From positions 2,108,001 to 2,172,000 of the forward strand of contig JAGTXZ010000005.1 in NCBI GenBank assembly GCA_018398575.1: a stretch of 64,000 bases of DNA, read 5' to 3'. The number at the start of each line of letters is the position of its first letter. Within the stretch, counting starts at the first letter, position 1. A model generated the notes under the pieces. The model did not search any database. It was given only the letters and a program-made list of their open reading frames with translations, and was not told the origin of the DNA. Below, piece by piece: positions 20,091 through 30,061 of this stretch. Both the position numbers and the translations under genes were made by a program. This stretch comes from Ampelomyces quisqualis. Taxonomy: Eukaryota; Ascomycota; Dothideomycetes; Pleosporales; Phaeosphaeriaceae.

Positions 20091-20897
20091 CTAAGCATCT
20101 TCGCAATCAGTTTGGTCGAACTTCGATATTTCTGACGAGTTTGAACCAAAAGCAACAGCACGATCGATCCATGCCTACATTCACATCAGTGGAGCCCTAC
20201 ATACGAGATGCGTAGCTGATACTTACATCGATGCTCGCCGTGGGAGGCTGACGCTCTCTGCTTAGAATGTACAATGTGCTCCACTCTTTTGTTTGAACAA
20301 TCGCCCAATCAATCGCGTAGTCTAGCCTTAATTAGCACTGCGTTTGCACAGCTCCTCTTCATCAATCATTTACCTTGCACAATGTAATTCGGTCCCGGAC
20401 ATTCAGCGGCTGGTGTACCCGGGAAGCGAACGATGAATGCTCCGCCAGCACCGTAAGCGCTGTCGACAGGTGTCGCAGTGCCAGCAATTTCGATTGAGAA
20501 GTTTCTTTGCGTTGCAGTGTTGACGACTTGCACGGTGCCATTGTCCTGAGCTGCGATGAGTTCATTGCTACCGATAGTTTGGGGAGTTTACTGACGTTGA
20601 GGGCGTAGTTTGCTGTTATGCATCGTGCGCCCGCTGTAGGTCCGAAAGGTGTACCGGCTATTTGGTACCATGTTCCTAGATACGCTTCGAGGTTGAATTT
20701 TGGATCTGGCACAGGATAGAAGCATGTTCTACCTTGTCTTAGTTTCAATGCCGATGTTGAGTTAGTATTCATGTGTACCCGTCATATTGTGAAGCGACAA
20801 CGTTTGGTGTGCTGCTGGTCTCATTAGATTTTTGCCGAGGAAGAATCATGCCCGCTGCGACGGATGTCAGGGCGCTGATTGTAACTGCGACACGCAT
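20091..20897 (-). CDS. secreted lipocalin-like protein, five exons
   Basis: Spliced exons 20897-20779, 20728-20596, 20545-20374, 20321-20227 and 20174-20091 give 200 residues. All four introns are 50-52 nt with GT-AG ends; intron 1 has a TACTAAC branch and intron 3 CTAAT. A short signal peptide (MRVAVTISALTSVAAG) leads into CFYPVPDPKFNLEAYLGTWY, which carries the lipocalin GxW motif. Later come ARCITANYALN, DNGTVQVVN, FIVRFPG and DWAIVQTKEWSTLYILSRER. The C-terminus is SIDAWIDRAVAFGS, ending in a cysteine-containing tail. Lipocalins are beta-barrel proteins that bind small hydrophobic ligands; fungal ones are often secreted, with unknown ligand. The gene lies between the two kinase-like genes, on the opposite strand. 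Confidence 0.85.
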
Positions 20898-21866
20898 GTT
20901 TGAAGGCGAGAGGTTTTTGAATCTAGAAGCGAAAAGCTGAGGTAATTATATGAATGAATCACTGTTGGTCTTGACAGGGAGTAAAAGGCAGATATATATT
21001 GTACTGGAGTATACTCTCTGGCGTCTCCATCCCGTCCCGAACGCCAACGTCATCCTCCACAGCACCAGGGTCGAGCCGGAACACACGCGTTCTGCATTTC
21101 GCCGGTTTCCTTGCCGACTGCTTGCAACGAATATCGATTGGAAGAGGTATAGAGGCGTGCGCCAAGATGCGGAGTTGGTCCCCTTTCAAGTCTATCGTTG
21201 AGAGATCGACTTGGCAGGTACGCGCAACCATATTGTTACGAGAGAATATGCTTGTTTTGTAGGTGAAAGTGGGGTTTCCGGAGGCGTGTTTGGATATACA
21301 GCGATGGAGAAGGTTGGTGATGACGTAGGTGTTAGCTTGGCGAAGAGCCGCATCTTCCACATTCCATCCACGAAATGTAGTCTGTGTCAGTTATCTCCAA
21401 GCAGTGCGCTGTCTCTTTCATCTCTTGATCTTTGCTTTGCGACAAGGACTTCGTTGTGTATTGAACGACTGGTGCTTAGATGCTCGACGTAGTAGTCTCT
21501 CTTGCACATTGGGCTCAAGGTCTGTGACATGAGATTTTGGTCGAGTATGCTCTCATCGGATACATTTACTCTACATCGTGCATGTATCTAGATGTCCTAC
21601 GATGGGAGCTGTGGTGAGTCCAGCCAATCATCAATCACTGACGCGATTTGAGCGCCGAGCTTCTCCCGATTGGTCATCAACACAACCGGGCCAGGCAACC
21701 TCGCCCTTTGTTCTTCTTTCACTATGTACACCACAAGCGAACATTGTGTAAGAACAACCTCTTCCGATTGGTCACACTCATGCTAGCCCTCAAATTCTTC
21801 CTTCCACCGCGCCACCTTCCTTTGATTTAATTTCAAGCACCAACTGAACCACCATCAATCGCAAGC
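20898..21866. other. intergenic between lipocalin and kinase-like 2
   Basis: Divergent spacer of about 970 bp. Nothing recognisable beyond short open frames. Confidence 0.35.
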
Positions 21867-22901
21867 ATGTCAACTTACTCAAGCACGACATCCAGCTGTC
21901 TGCCTACACCGCCTTTGTCACCGCCCTCTTCTCCTGTCGAGACTCAGTTTCCCTACGTTGTCGGCGCTACATTTCTCGCGAAAAGACATGAACCCCCATC
22001 CAGGTCAGAGATGGGCTACTGTGAGCTCCAAGGCATACCAGAGGTGACTTACGACGCGCCGCAACGTGATTGGTGCCTGGCCCATCCCCCCGCGCCCGGA
22101 ATTACGCATGAGGAGGACGTGCGACCCATCGAAATTGCTAAAGCCATCCGTGTCGGCGAGAATTGCAGCGCCCAGCTTGTCCTTACTGCAGACGGCTTCG
22201 TTGCAAAGATATACGATCCCTTCTACTACAAATGGCACGATTCAGAAGACCCTTGGAATCTCGATATCGCAGCTTACGCAGACCGGCAATACATCACAGA
22301 GGCGGCCGCTTACTCTGAGCTCTGTGACACCAAGTTCCCAGGCGACATCATGCCCACATATCACGGATCTTGGACAATAAGCATTCCCACCGGCAGCAAT
22401 GCTATTGAGAGCTTCAGAGATGTCAGGCTGATCATTATGGAAAACATAAACGGCGTGTCCATGAAAGAACTCGACCCGGCCACCCTCACTGAACGCGAAC
22501 GAGAAAACATCATGGCTAAACTTATTGAGGCGGACATTGACCTTCACTTCACTGGTGTGAGCCATAACGATCTTTTTCCGCGAAACGTCATGCTATCGCT
22601 GCTGGATGCGTCACAAGGCTACACCGACGGAGGCTTCCGTCTCTGCATAATTGATTTCGAGGATTGCCATTTCTTCAAAGATCATAATCGCACGGCTCCT
22701 GCAGCCCGCTTCCATAACCCGCTCTTCTATTGGACTGGTCGAAAGTTATGGAGTGAGTGGGGCTGGCTCCCAAGGCAGGAAAAAGCCATTGTTTGGATGT
22801 GGGAAAAGTGGGGAAATGGTGGCAGCGAAGGCAAATATGTCACGGTTGAGAAAGACCCCAATAGCAAGAATGGCTCACCTATAAGACCACATAGAATGTA
22901 G
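21867..22901 (+). CDS. protein-kinase-like protein, copy 2
   Basis: Intronless, 344 residues. A Pro/Ser-rich N-terminus (about 25 residues) precedes the same fold as copy 1. It has FVAKIYDPFYY (Lys114), ITEAAAYSEL (helix-C Glu145), MPTYHGSWT and IIMENINGVSM (hinge). The catalytic loop is SHNDLFPRN (His233, Asp235, Asn240), then IIDFEDCHFF (Asp263). The G of DFG is replaced by Glu here and Asn in copy 1, so that position is free in this family. Similarity between the copies covers the core but is moderate, indicating an old duplication or independent members of an expanded family. It is followed on the same strand, 605 bp later, by nuclease-like copy 2, mirroring the first pair. Confidence 0.72.
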   Translation: MSTYSSTTSSCLPTPPLSPPSSPVETQFPYVVGATFLAKRHEPPSRSEMGYCELQGIPEVTYDAPQRDWCLAHPPAPGITHEEDVRPIEIAKAIRVGENCSAQLVLTADGFVAKIYDPFYYKWHDSEDPWNLDIAAYADRQYITEAAAYSELCDTKFPGDIMPTYHGSWTISIPTGSNAIESFRDVRLIIMENINGVSMKELDPATLTERERENIMAKLIEADIDLHFTGVSHNDLFPRNVMLSLLDASQGYTDGGFRLCIIDFEDCHFFKDHNRTAPAARFHNPLFYWTGRKLWSEWGWLPRQEKAIVWMWEKWGNGGSEGKYVTVEKDPNSKNGSPIRPHRM

Positions 22902-23506
22902 GCCTCGCAGTGTTTAGCTCAGTATGACAAGATGTCGACACATCCTAAGCTTGTGCACTAGCATCTCTGTCTAACTAGTTACAAAGAAATGTATTTGTGC
23001 TTGCAGGCCCCCATGAAGAACACGCGTCAATCTGTAATTTTTAATATAATACGATAGAATGAAAGGCGTCGCACAATACTGAAAGCTGAATCGTACATTT
23101 CCTGAATAAATGTAGAATTGATGTTAATAATAAATGCACGACGCTGTGACTGAGACATTAGGCAGACCTCTGTAGTTGCCTGGCAGGTACCAACGCCAGA
23201 CCTCTGTAGTTGCCTGACAGGTACCAACGCTTATTGTTACGTCATGTAGTTCGCCTTATTGTAAAAACTGTTGTCCTGTTATTGTGAGTAATACATGCTG
23301 AATGCTCTATTACTGAAATGGGGTTGTGAATCGATAATAGTAGTACGTTCACTTACAGAGTCTGGCGCTAGGTGCCTAAACTTCTCTCATTGTTATAAGC
23401 TATGCCTAGTAGGTAACACCTTACCTATACTTATCACCTCGTCTATCTCTTCCCTCCAGGTCTATCTTGCCAACACAACTGAGCCACTACCAATACCAGC
23501 AACAAC
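22902..23506. other. spacer between kinase-like 2 and nuclease-like 2
   Basis: AT-richer spacer that contains a 34-bp tandem duplication (23163-23230). No gene seen. Confidence 0.4.
23163..23230. repeat. 34-bp tandem duplication
   Basis: Two head-to-tail copies, 23163-23196 and 23197-23230, beginning CAGACCTCTGTAGTTGCCTG. They differ at one base (TGGC versus TGAC). The near identity points to a recent local duplication upstream of the nuclease-like gene. Confidence 0.9.
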
Positions 23507-24283
23507 ATGGCGCCCATAACCTACATTCAACTGTTCGAAGAGGAACACCCCAAGTACAAAATTGCGGAGTTGGAGGAAAAGATGAGGGCCAGGTCTAAGC
23601 CTTCATCTAGGACTACGAGTAATCAGGAACCACCGTTTGCTCTCACTGAGCATGATCACGAGCACTGGATCCAAGTTGCAAACGACTTCTTACACTCCAA
23701 CGAGGCGAAAAACGACAAGTATCTCATACAAATCGTACCCGAAATCCCTATACTTTCTAGCCTAGACAAAGAGGCCGACGTTGTGCGGGTAGCGAGTCGT
23801 CAATTTACCGACCCCTTGATAATGGCACTGAATGCGAGAAACCCCGGCGCAATGAAAGAGCACAGTGAGAAAGAAGTGCACGGTCTCAAAGTGGATTACG
23901 CAATTACAACTGCGAACTCTAAGAGGGCGGCTGTAGTCCTTGTGGAATATAAGCGATGCTGCTATATCCACGAGGAAGAGTTTCGGGATGCGATTTTCAG
24001 TTGGGACCAACTTGATCGGATTGTACAAGACCAGAAGGATCTCGGCACAGTCACGCTGGAGAAAGGCTCTAACGCGTGGTGCTACGTCAAGCAGGCGACA
24101 GCATATCACCTGAAGACTAGCTGCAACTATATTGCACTCTGCGACTACGAGAACTTGATCCTTCTCAAGTACCTCGGAAACGGCAACTTGGATTACGCAG
24201 AGGTGACGATAGTTCCGCGCGCATGCTTTCGGAAGGCGTTGTTAGGCTTCTCGATCGAAGCTTATGAGGAATCTACGAAGTAA
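23507..24283 (+). CDS. PD-(D/E)XK nuclease-like protein, copy 2
   Basis: Intronless, 258 residues. The N-terminal half is helical (TEHDHEHWIQVANDFLHSNE). The core has Asp130 in LKVDYAITTA, Glu147 and Lys149 in VVLVEYKRCC, Gln196 in VKQATAYHLK and the closing strand YIALCDYENLILLKYLG. The order D...ExK...Q and the terminal NL(L/I)L strand are the same as in copy 1 at 17047-17988, though overall similarity is low. It is shorter at the N-terminus than copy 1. No signal peptide is visible, so an intracellular role is likely. It follows kinase-like copy 2 in tandem on the same strand. Nuclease activity is inferred from motifs only; inactive relatives of this fold are common. Confidence 0.65.
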   Translation: MAPITYIQLFEEEHPKYKIAELEEKMRARSKPSSRTTSNQEPPFALTEHDHEHWIQVANDFLHSNEAKNDKYLIQIVPEIPILSSLDKEADVVRVASRQFTDPLIMALNARNPGAMKEHSEKEVHGLKVDYAITTANSKRAAVVLVEYKRCCYIHEEEFRDAIFSWDQLDRIVQDQKDLGTVTLEKGSNAWCYVKQATAYHLKTSCNYIALCDYENLILLKYLGNGNLDYAEVTIVPRACFRKALLGFSIEAYEESTK

Positions 24284-25302
24284 CAAGAGAAGAGTAAGCG
24301 CCGGCCCAATATTTTGCTACAGAACAGATCGGATATGGAGTTTCCATGAAGGATCTCCCATTTGGGTTTAGTGCCTTGGCAGAGCCTGCCTGCACATAGC
24401 TCGAGCCGCCTCACTCATGAGACTCTCAAGTCTAATACAATCTCACGATATACAACATGCTTTTGCCGTACGTTTGGGCCTCAGGCCATAGCATATTTGT
24501 CAGGGAACACTTCTTCGTGGAGATGCTCAAGGCTTTCTGGGACTACTGAAAGAGAACACAAAGGGCAATGCAGACATCTAGCTGCGTCATTGGAATGAAG
24601 TTGAGCAGCATATGCTACCTGGATCACACCAGGCCCAGTCATTGTATCCAGGGGAAAAGGTGTCTTGTGAAATCCTGGAGCATACCACGCTAAGAAATGT
24701 ATATAAAAAATTCTACCTACTAAGGTAGCGTCAGCCGCCGACGCTACCGTCCGCTCCCCCACATTTCAAGCATAATGCCGTCATCTCGAAACTCTAAAGT
24801 GACCCAGCGTTAAACCCTTGTTTCTCAACCCCCGCAGCCCGGCCTCATCTCCACCGCACACCACCACTTGTGCCACAAGGATTGTACTAGTAACCCTTTT
24901 ATATATATGACTGAAAACACCAAGGCTCTTTCACACAGATTGAAGTCCTCGGCCACCGAAATGAGCCCGCGCCCGCCATGCCTCGCCCCGCTTCCAAGAC
25001 GCCATATCGCATGCGAGAACTTGCTTGGAACATGATGCCGATATAATGTTCCAATATCATGCGACTGACCTCCCTGCTGATTATCCGAGCGCCTCTTGTG
25101 ATAATTTTCGCGTTGGATAGAAATTTTGGGCGAGACATACATTTATTATTTCCTGCCCTTGCATTGGCTGTCACCTCCTGCCGTTCACCGTGCCAAGTGT
25201 ACGACCACACTTGCTCTCACCTACGCATACTCAGCAATCGTATTTATATACCCCTACGTCAACGCACAACGACAACTGCTACACCTCACAACCTTGGACA
25301 CA
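24284..25302. other. intergenic
   Basis: About 1 kb without a supported gene. TATA-like runs occur at about 24700-24712 and 24898-24908, but they cannot be tied to a transcript. Confidence 0.3.
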
Positions 25303-25938
25303 ATGCTCACAGCGCTCTTACTTGGCGGCTTCGTGGTGATCTCACTGGCCGCACCACTTGCACAGTATGGGCCGCTGCAAACAACCAACGTAACCGCCTG
25401 GCAGCCTGCCCCCGGCTCAAAGACAACTTGCGACAAGACCTCGGACAAGATCATTGGCTTCTACCAAGGCCCACAGCTCGAGACTGTGCTGGATAATGCA
25501 TGCGCTGAGATGATGTCGCCGTGCGCTTACCAGGAACGCCTTTCGCAGGACATCGTGTGCGTCCAGACGATAAACTGGAACCTACCAGAGTCCGTAAGCA
25601 GCATCCAGGACGCGAACGTCGAAACTTCCGAGGGCAACAAGATCAGTGGATGGGACGTAAAATGTGAGTATTCGCGTCACTTGAATAGTCTCGCATGCTA
25701 ACGAAATGTTCAAGTCACTGTTGCGCCCCGTGAACAACCTCAAGGCGCACCGTTCGTCTCATGGACAAGACAGGAGTGTTATGGGTACTTTGCACATATG
25801 CTGGAGAAGTGGGAGGACAAGGGAGGATGTCACACTAACAGAGGCTTTGGTATTGGAAAGATTGAGGCTGGAGGCGACACGCCATTGAAGGGTGCGGTGT
25901 TTGAAGTGACGATCGTGCCTGCGAAGGAAGGTACTTGA
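25303..25938 (+). CDS. small secreted protein, candidate effector
   Basis: Two exons (25303-25663 and 25715-25938) over a 51-nt intron (GTGAGT, branch GCTAACG, acceptor CAAG) give 194 residues. The start is the ATG that opens a clean signal peptide (MLTALLLGGFVVISLAAPLA). The mature part has six cysteines (in TTCDK, NACAE, SPCAY, IVCVQ, QECYG and GGCHT), enough for three disulfides. Segment order is TSDKIIGFYQGPQLETVLDN, then DIVCVQTINWNLPES, GWDVKFTVAP, and RGFGIGKIEAGGDTPLKGAV. I do not recognise the family. Size, cysteine content and secretion signal fit the operational definition of an effector-like protein, but no plant- or host-related function can be shown. Restoring the exon 2 frame is strong evidence that the gene is real. 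Confidence 0.75.
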
Positions 25939-26696
25939 TCCGTGTCATTGTTTCAGAGTTTGGTAACTTTTGATCACGGCATACTCAAGGATGCGTCTTG
26001 TGTAGTCATTCCATGAACTATACTCATCCGAAACAGCGCTGTGCGGGAGTGAAAGTTTCCAGAAGTTCAAAGTTCATTCCAACAGTGCAGGCAGACGTCT
26101 AAAATGTACTCTACATGTTTGTCTAATAGTTTTGAAGGGCCTTAAAAACATCTAGGATGTATTGTCGCGCAAGCATTATTTGAATCAGCGAGCACAGTAT
26201 GAAGACTTATGCGCAAGGCTTGGTGCTGGTGCACGTGATTCAACGCTCACCGCTATCGCACAAGAGCCATTATCAAGTACCGACGGCAATCAATGAATAT
26301 GCTAGTATCTAGAGCATTGTTACTGTGAGTGCATCAATGCTTTTGTCTACCTTCAGACATATACTCCCCTCCATAAAGAACTCGACAGCAGTCGCGTCCT
26401 TTGGTCAAATCAGTCTTGAATATGCATTGTGTGATGATCTTTGGCCCTCATGATTCCAGGTCAACTCAAAGCTCCAACTGGGGTCGATTGTGCGCGAGAG
26501 TCCATCAGGCTATCATAGCCTCGGCTCGTCGAGGCTCCTTGTCCTATGCTTGTGCAACTCCAGATGAGCACACAATGTGGGTTTACTCACTTTCCGCGCG
26601 ACGGTGTTTATACCTATCAGCGCTCTTCAATCTGTTCCCATGGATTCAACCCGCCTCTGATACCTTTGCAACCTCAACCCTCTTCCACCTCTCAGC
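25939..26696. other. intergenic
   Basis: No supported gene between the secreted protein and the SRR1-like gene. Confidence 0.35.
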
Positions 26697-27833
26697 ATGT
26701 CTTCCAGCATGACTCGCACACGGAGCAACTCATATCTCGACAGTCATGCTAAACATGTAAGAATGCTCCTGGATCAATGCCCGACAGAGGGATTCCACAA
26801 CCTCAAAGCTTTTGACGCTGCGGTAGGTAACAAGCCGCTCTTCACACGAGAAGTCATGAAAAATGCTGCAGCCAATATCGAAAAGGTCAGCGACTTGATT
26901 ACACGGCTCGACCCCATCTTCGTGCCGCTCGCGGTGGGTAGCGATGGGCGAGTCATGCTCAACCCAATGGAAGAAGAGAATGAACAGATGGGCTGGGTAC
27001 TATCTTTCAGAACTTCTTGCGTATTAGCTGCGAATCTTGCCAATCAGAATAGACGTTACCATCTATGTAGAGTTCTGTTGAAAGCCGACTTGACTGCGAG
27101 GTATACATTCAAACCGGACGACCACGATTCGAATGTAATCCGGCAGGAAATTGTACGCACGCCACCGTCTCCAGCGGAGCTAGAGCCTATGTCAGAACTC
27201 CATGCCCAGCTGCTGGTAAGCCCTGTATGGGCCGAAACAAAGAAACTTCTCGTGACGTGTCCGACGCGCATCGACAACATCGTGTATTTGGCCCTAGGTG
27301 GAAGCGATGCACAGCATGTCTTTGCATGCGCCCTCGCAGAGTTTCTAGAGGGCCATTACAGCACAAAGAACGGATCGAGCATAATTCTAATCGTCACTTA
27401 CGATCCTTCGTACACGGGAGCTCGCCTGCGACTCCTCGCCCATCTACGGCGTCCCATCACCGTTGTCTCGACACCATACGAGTATCTCAACATAACCCCG
27501 CGTTCGCTGGTAATGAGCCTCGGTCTCCCATGTACCCAGCCAGCTTTTGAAATCATTGCTGAATCGCTCTTCCCCTCGGGGCCAGCAGCAATGCTGTGCA
27601 CCGAGTTTCTCGAGTGCCCCTGGCATGCTGAGGGAAAAGCTTGGATGATGGATGCACGCATCCCGCGTGTCGCGAAGATGTTGGAGCAATATGAGGTGGA
27701 CTGGTTGGGCCACTTTGTCGAGAAAAGTACACTCCAAACACGCGGAGATTGGATTTGGCTGCGTCGTGTGGTGTGGTACAGTCGAAAGCAGTGGAACATT
27801 AGAGACCGCATTCATCGACCTCATCTTCTCTAG
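26697..27833 (+). CDS. SRR1-like domain protein
   Basis: Intronless, 378 residues. The N-terminal 180 residues are mostly helical and unassigned (GFHNLKAFDAAVGNKPLFTR). Around residues 190-290 the pattern KLLVTCPTRIDNIVYLALGG, AQHVFACALAEFL, then VTYDPSYT and VVSTPYEYLNI resembles the SRR1 domain. That domain has an I-x-K-IVCxGLG strand, a QH helix, and a strand ending in YDP. SRR1-domain proteins of plants and yeasts are linked to circadian, iron or haem-related regulation; in filamentous fungi many lineage-expanded members are uncharacterised. The assignment is from motif shape, so moderate confidence. No signal peptide. Adjacent to the nuclease/kinase gene region, but no direct link is visible. 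Confidence 0.55.
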   Translation: MSSSMTRTRSNSYLDSHAKHVRMLLDQCPTEGFHNLKAFDAAVGNKPLFTREVMKNAAANIEKVSDLITRLDPIFVPLAVGSDGRVMLNPMEEENEQMGWVLSFRTSCVLAANLANQNRRYHLCRVLLKADLTARYTFKPDDHDSNVIRQEIVRTPPSPAELEPMSELHAQLLVSPVWAETKKLLVTCPTRIDNIVYLALGGSDAQHVFACALAEFLEGHYSTKNGSSIILIVTYDPSYTGARLRLLAHLRRPITVVSTPYEYLNITPRSLVMSLGLPCTQPAFEIIAESLFPSGPAAMLCTEFLECPWHAEGKAWMMDARIPRVAKMLEQYEVDWLGHFVEKSTLQTRGDWIWLRRVVWYSRKQWNIRDRIHRPHLL

Positions 27834-28909
27834 AATGCGCAGTACGGAGTACGGCCGCATAGTTGGACTAGAGTTATTGTAGCGAGCAAATAAACATGAA
27901 CTTTTCTTTTGGATCTGCGCTCGATTCGGGTGGGTTCTTGCGTAAGACAGGTGGCGTGTCTGTGGTTGTTTATGGATACCAATTACACATTGGTGCAGTA
28001 TGCAGTAAGCAAATTTTAGCCGTCTTATTAACACATCTGAGGTACGGTGTAGGCAGCAATGACAAGTATCAATATATTTTTGGCGCAATTATTTCGGTGT
28101 CATGATTTTAGTACGACCGCGTACGTGATTGAACTGGAAGCAATTTCGAGTATCTGCTAGAGATGCCAGGCGTACGTTGTCATTGCATGCCCCAGTACTG
28201 TAGTATAAACTTATGTCTCGTGATGTAAGCAGTGGCCGAGGCTGGCAGCGCATGCATACCCTTGTGGATGGAAGCATCTCCAATTTCCAGTTGCTACAGC
28301 TTCGACTTTCGTCGGTGCCGCCCCGGGCGTAAGTGTCGGGCGAACGCATTCTGTTGGGCACATTACGCCCGACGCTAGAAGGTTGAGCATCAGATGTAAA
28401 ACGAGTCCCGAGGCTATGTAATGAGACATCCACGATCGTCGAGCATAGGTTCGGATCTCGCTACGGAGGCAACCTTTGCTGTCTCGTTTTGCAACACGGT
28501 TAGTCCATACGGAGTACCGAGACATGGGTTGCCACGAGCAGCAGGGGTGCCCTGTCACACAATATAGTGGTGCACAGCAGGCCAATCTAGCTGAACCCGG
28601 CAGACAGGAGGTACTACCCGGCATTTTATCAAACGTGCCACGGCCGTTGTGCACCCTGCTGATGTGTGAACAAAGAGAATAATTGCTGAAAGGTCTCATT
28701 GTAACTGATAGATTAACCTCGGATTTCATTTCGGGCTGCCGAGATGGCCCGAGGTCGGAGTCGCGTTGTGGTCTCGTCACAACGTTGGGGCACTGTGCAT
28801 ACGTAGAGCTTCTGTCTAGACCCTGCGCCGGCATTGTGTTGATGTATCATGGAGTTGCTGTGTTAGATATTGCTGCAATAGGTGTACGGACAGTCATAAG
28901 TATACGGCT
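27834..28909. other. intergenic with two TACGGAGTA motifs
   Basis: About 1.1 kb without a supported gene. The 9-mer TACGGAGTA occurs at 27843-27851, just after the stop of the SRR1-like gene, and at 28508-28516. Confidence 0.4.
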
Positions 28910-29642
28910 TCACCCATCGAGCTTGGGCGGATTGGTGTCGATCTGAATTGTGACCTAGCTGAATATCAAAATATGTCTCCTCAGATTGTTGATAGAGTTC
29001 AGTGAAGCATTGTCGTCAGAAACTTACCGGCCCGTCGTTCACCAAGGCAACATCCATCATGGCTGCGAACACGCCGTCCTTAACTTTCTGCGATTCGTAT
29101 AGCTCGCCCACCTTGCTGTAGAAGCTCTGATAAAGTAATTTAGCTTTATCGCCACTGGCAGACTGGTGAAAGTCTGGTTTGTTTCCTTTCTTCACTGATG
29201 CGAGGAGCGTGAACTGAGATACTGCTGTCGTCAGCACTGGTTGAGTCTGGTGTGAGAATGCGTAGTCTTTGTCTGGTAGTGCATAAGACGAAGACGAGGC
29301 CTACCACAGAGAACCTCTCCGGCTATTTCCTGCACGTTACATCTCCACTACTCAGCATCAACAGGTGCCGCCGGCAACGATTCGCAGCGGAGCTCACGCG
29401 GCCCGGAGGATCCTTCAAATCGTCATCCCAGAGTTTGGTCTTGAGGATCTTATTTGCCATCGACTCTATATCTTTCTCGGTGTCGTCTTTGGAAACAGCA
29501 GCCAGCACGAGTATGCCCTTGCCAATGGACGAGATCAACTGTCCATCGACCGTAACCGAGGCTGACTTCACCCTCTGTAACACAGCTGTGCCCGATTAGG
29601 ACTAGGGCGCAGAATGCCCCTTGAGCCAGACGTACTCCTCAT
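28910..29642 (-). CDS. DTD1: D-aminoacyl-tRNA deacylase (DTD)
   Basis: Five exons (29642-29636, 29585-29398, 29347-29305, 29224-29028, 28954-28910) give 159 residues, the normal length. The first coding exon is only 7 nt (ATG AGG A) and is needed to supply the start. It makes MRTVLQRVKSASVTVDGQLI, the universal DTD N-terminus. Introns are 50, 50, 80 and 73 nt. Both active-site motifs are present: SQFTLLA (the SQxTL motif) and NDGPVTIQID (the NxGPVT motif); the second is rebuilt only by splicing exon 4 to exon 5. The enzyme hydrolyses D-amino acids mischarged on tRNA, in the cytosol, using an RNA-based mechanism. Divergent from the NOT3/5 gene. Confidence 0.93.
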
Positions 29643-30061
29643 ATTCGTGATTGATGCGGCAGTGCAGGTGGGAAATGGAGTCTGGACGCGAGAGTCGGGC
29701 GATTGGTCGCAAGATGCCGGTGACGAAGCAAGACGGAAGAAAGCAGACAATTATGTCATGGATCCGATCGTGTGCTGGTCTTTCACGAGCTGATGGCGAG
29801 CAACGCGTGCGTCGAGAGCGAGGGTTGCTAGGGCCGCATTGAGCCAGACGATCGGCGCCTTGGCACGCTAGCCCGTGCGGGACGCTGCTGGCGACGACGA
29901 AGCTCTCGCGTTGCTGGATTGAACAGCAAACACCCGCCACCCAAGCGACCACACACACAAAGTCGCGTGCTCGCCGACCGCAGAGCCGTCTCCCCGATCG
30001 TGCGACCCAAAACCCGCGCTATACCGAGTCCAGGCCCTCGCGACGAGGTTACACATTCACC
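29643..30061. promoter_or_regulatory. divergent promoter of DTD and NOT3/5 genes
   Basis: 419 bp separate the two divergent start codons. No individual element is claimed. The right-hand start has a CACCATGG context. Confidence 0.5.

Noticed and set aside
27444..28088. 214-codon minus-strand frame
   Set aside because: Antisense to the SRR1-like gene and AT-rich spacer; no motif.
28440..28470. GGTTCGGATCTC, resembling a tRNA B box
   Set aside because: No matching A box or acceptor stem could be paired.
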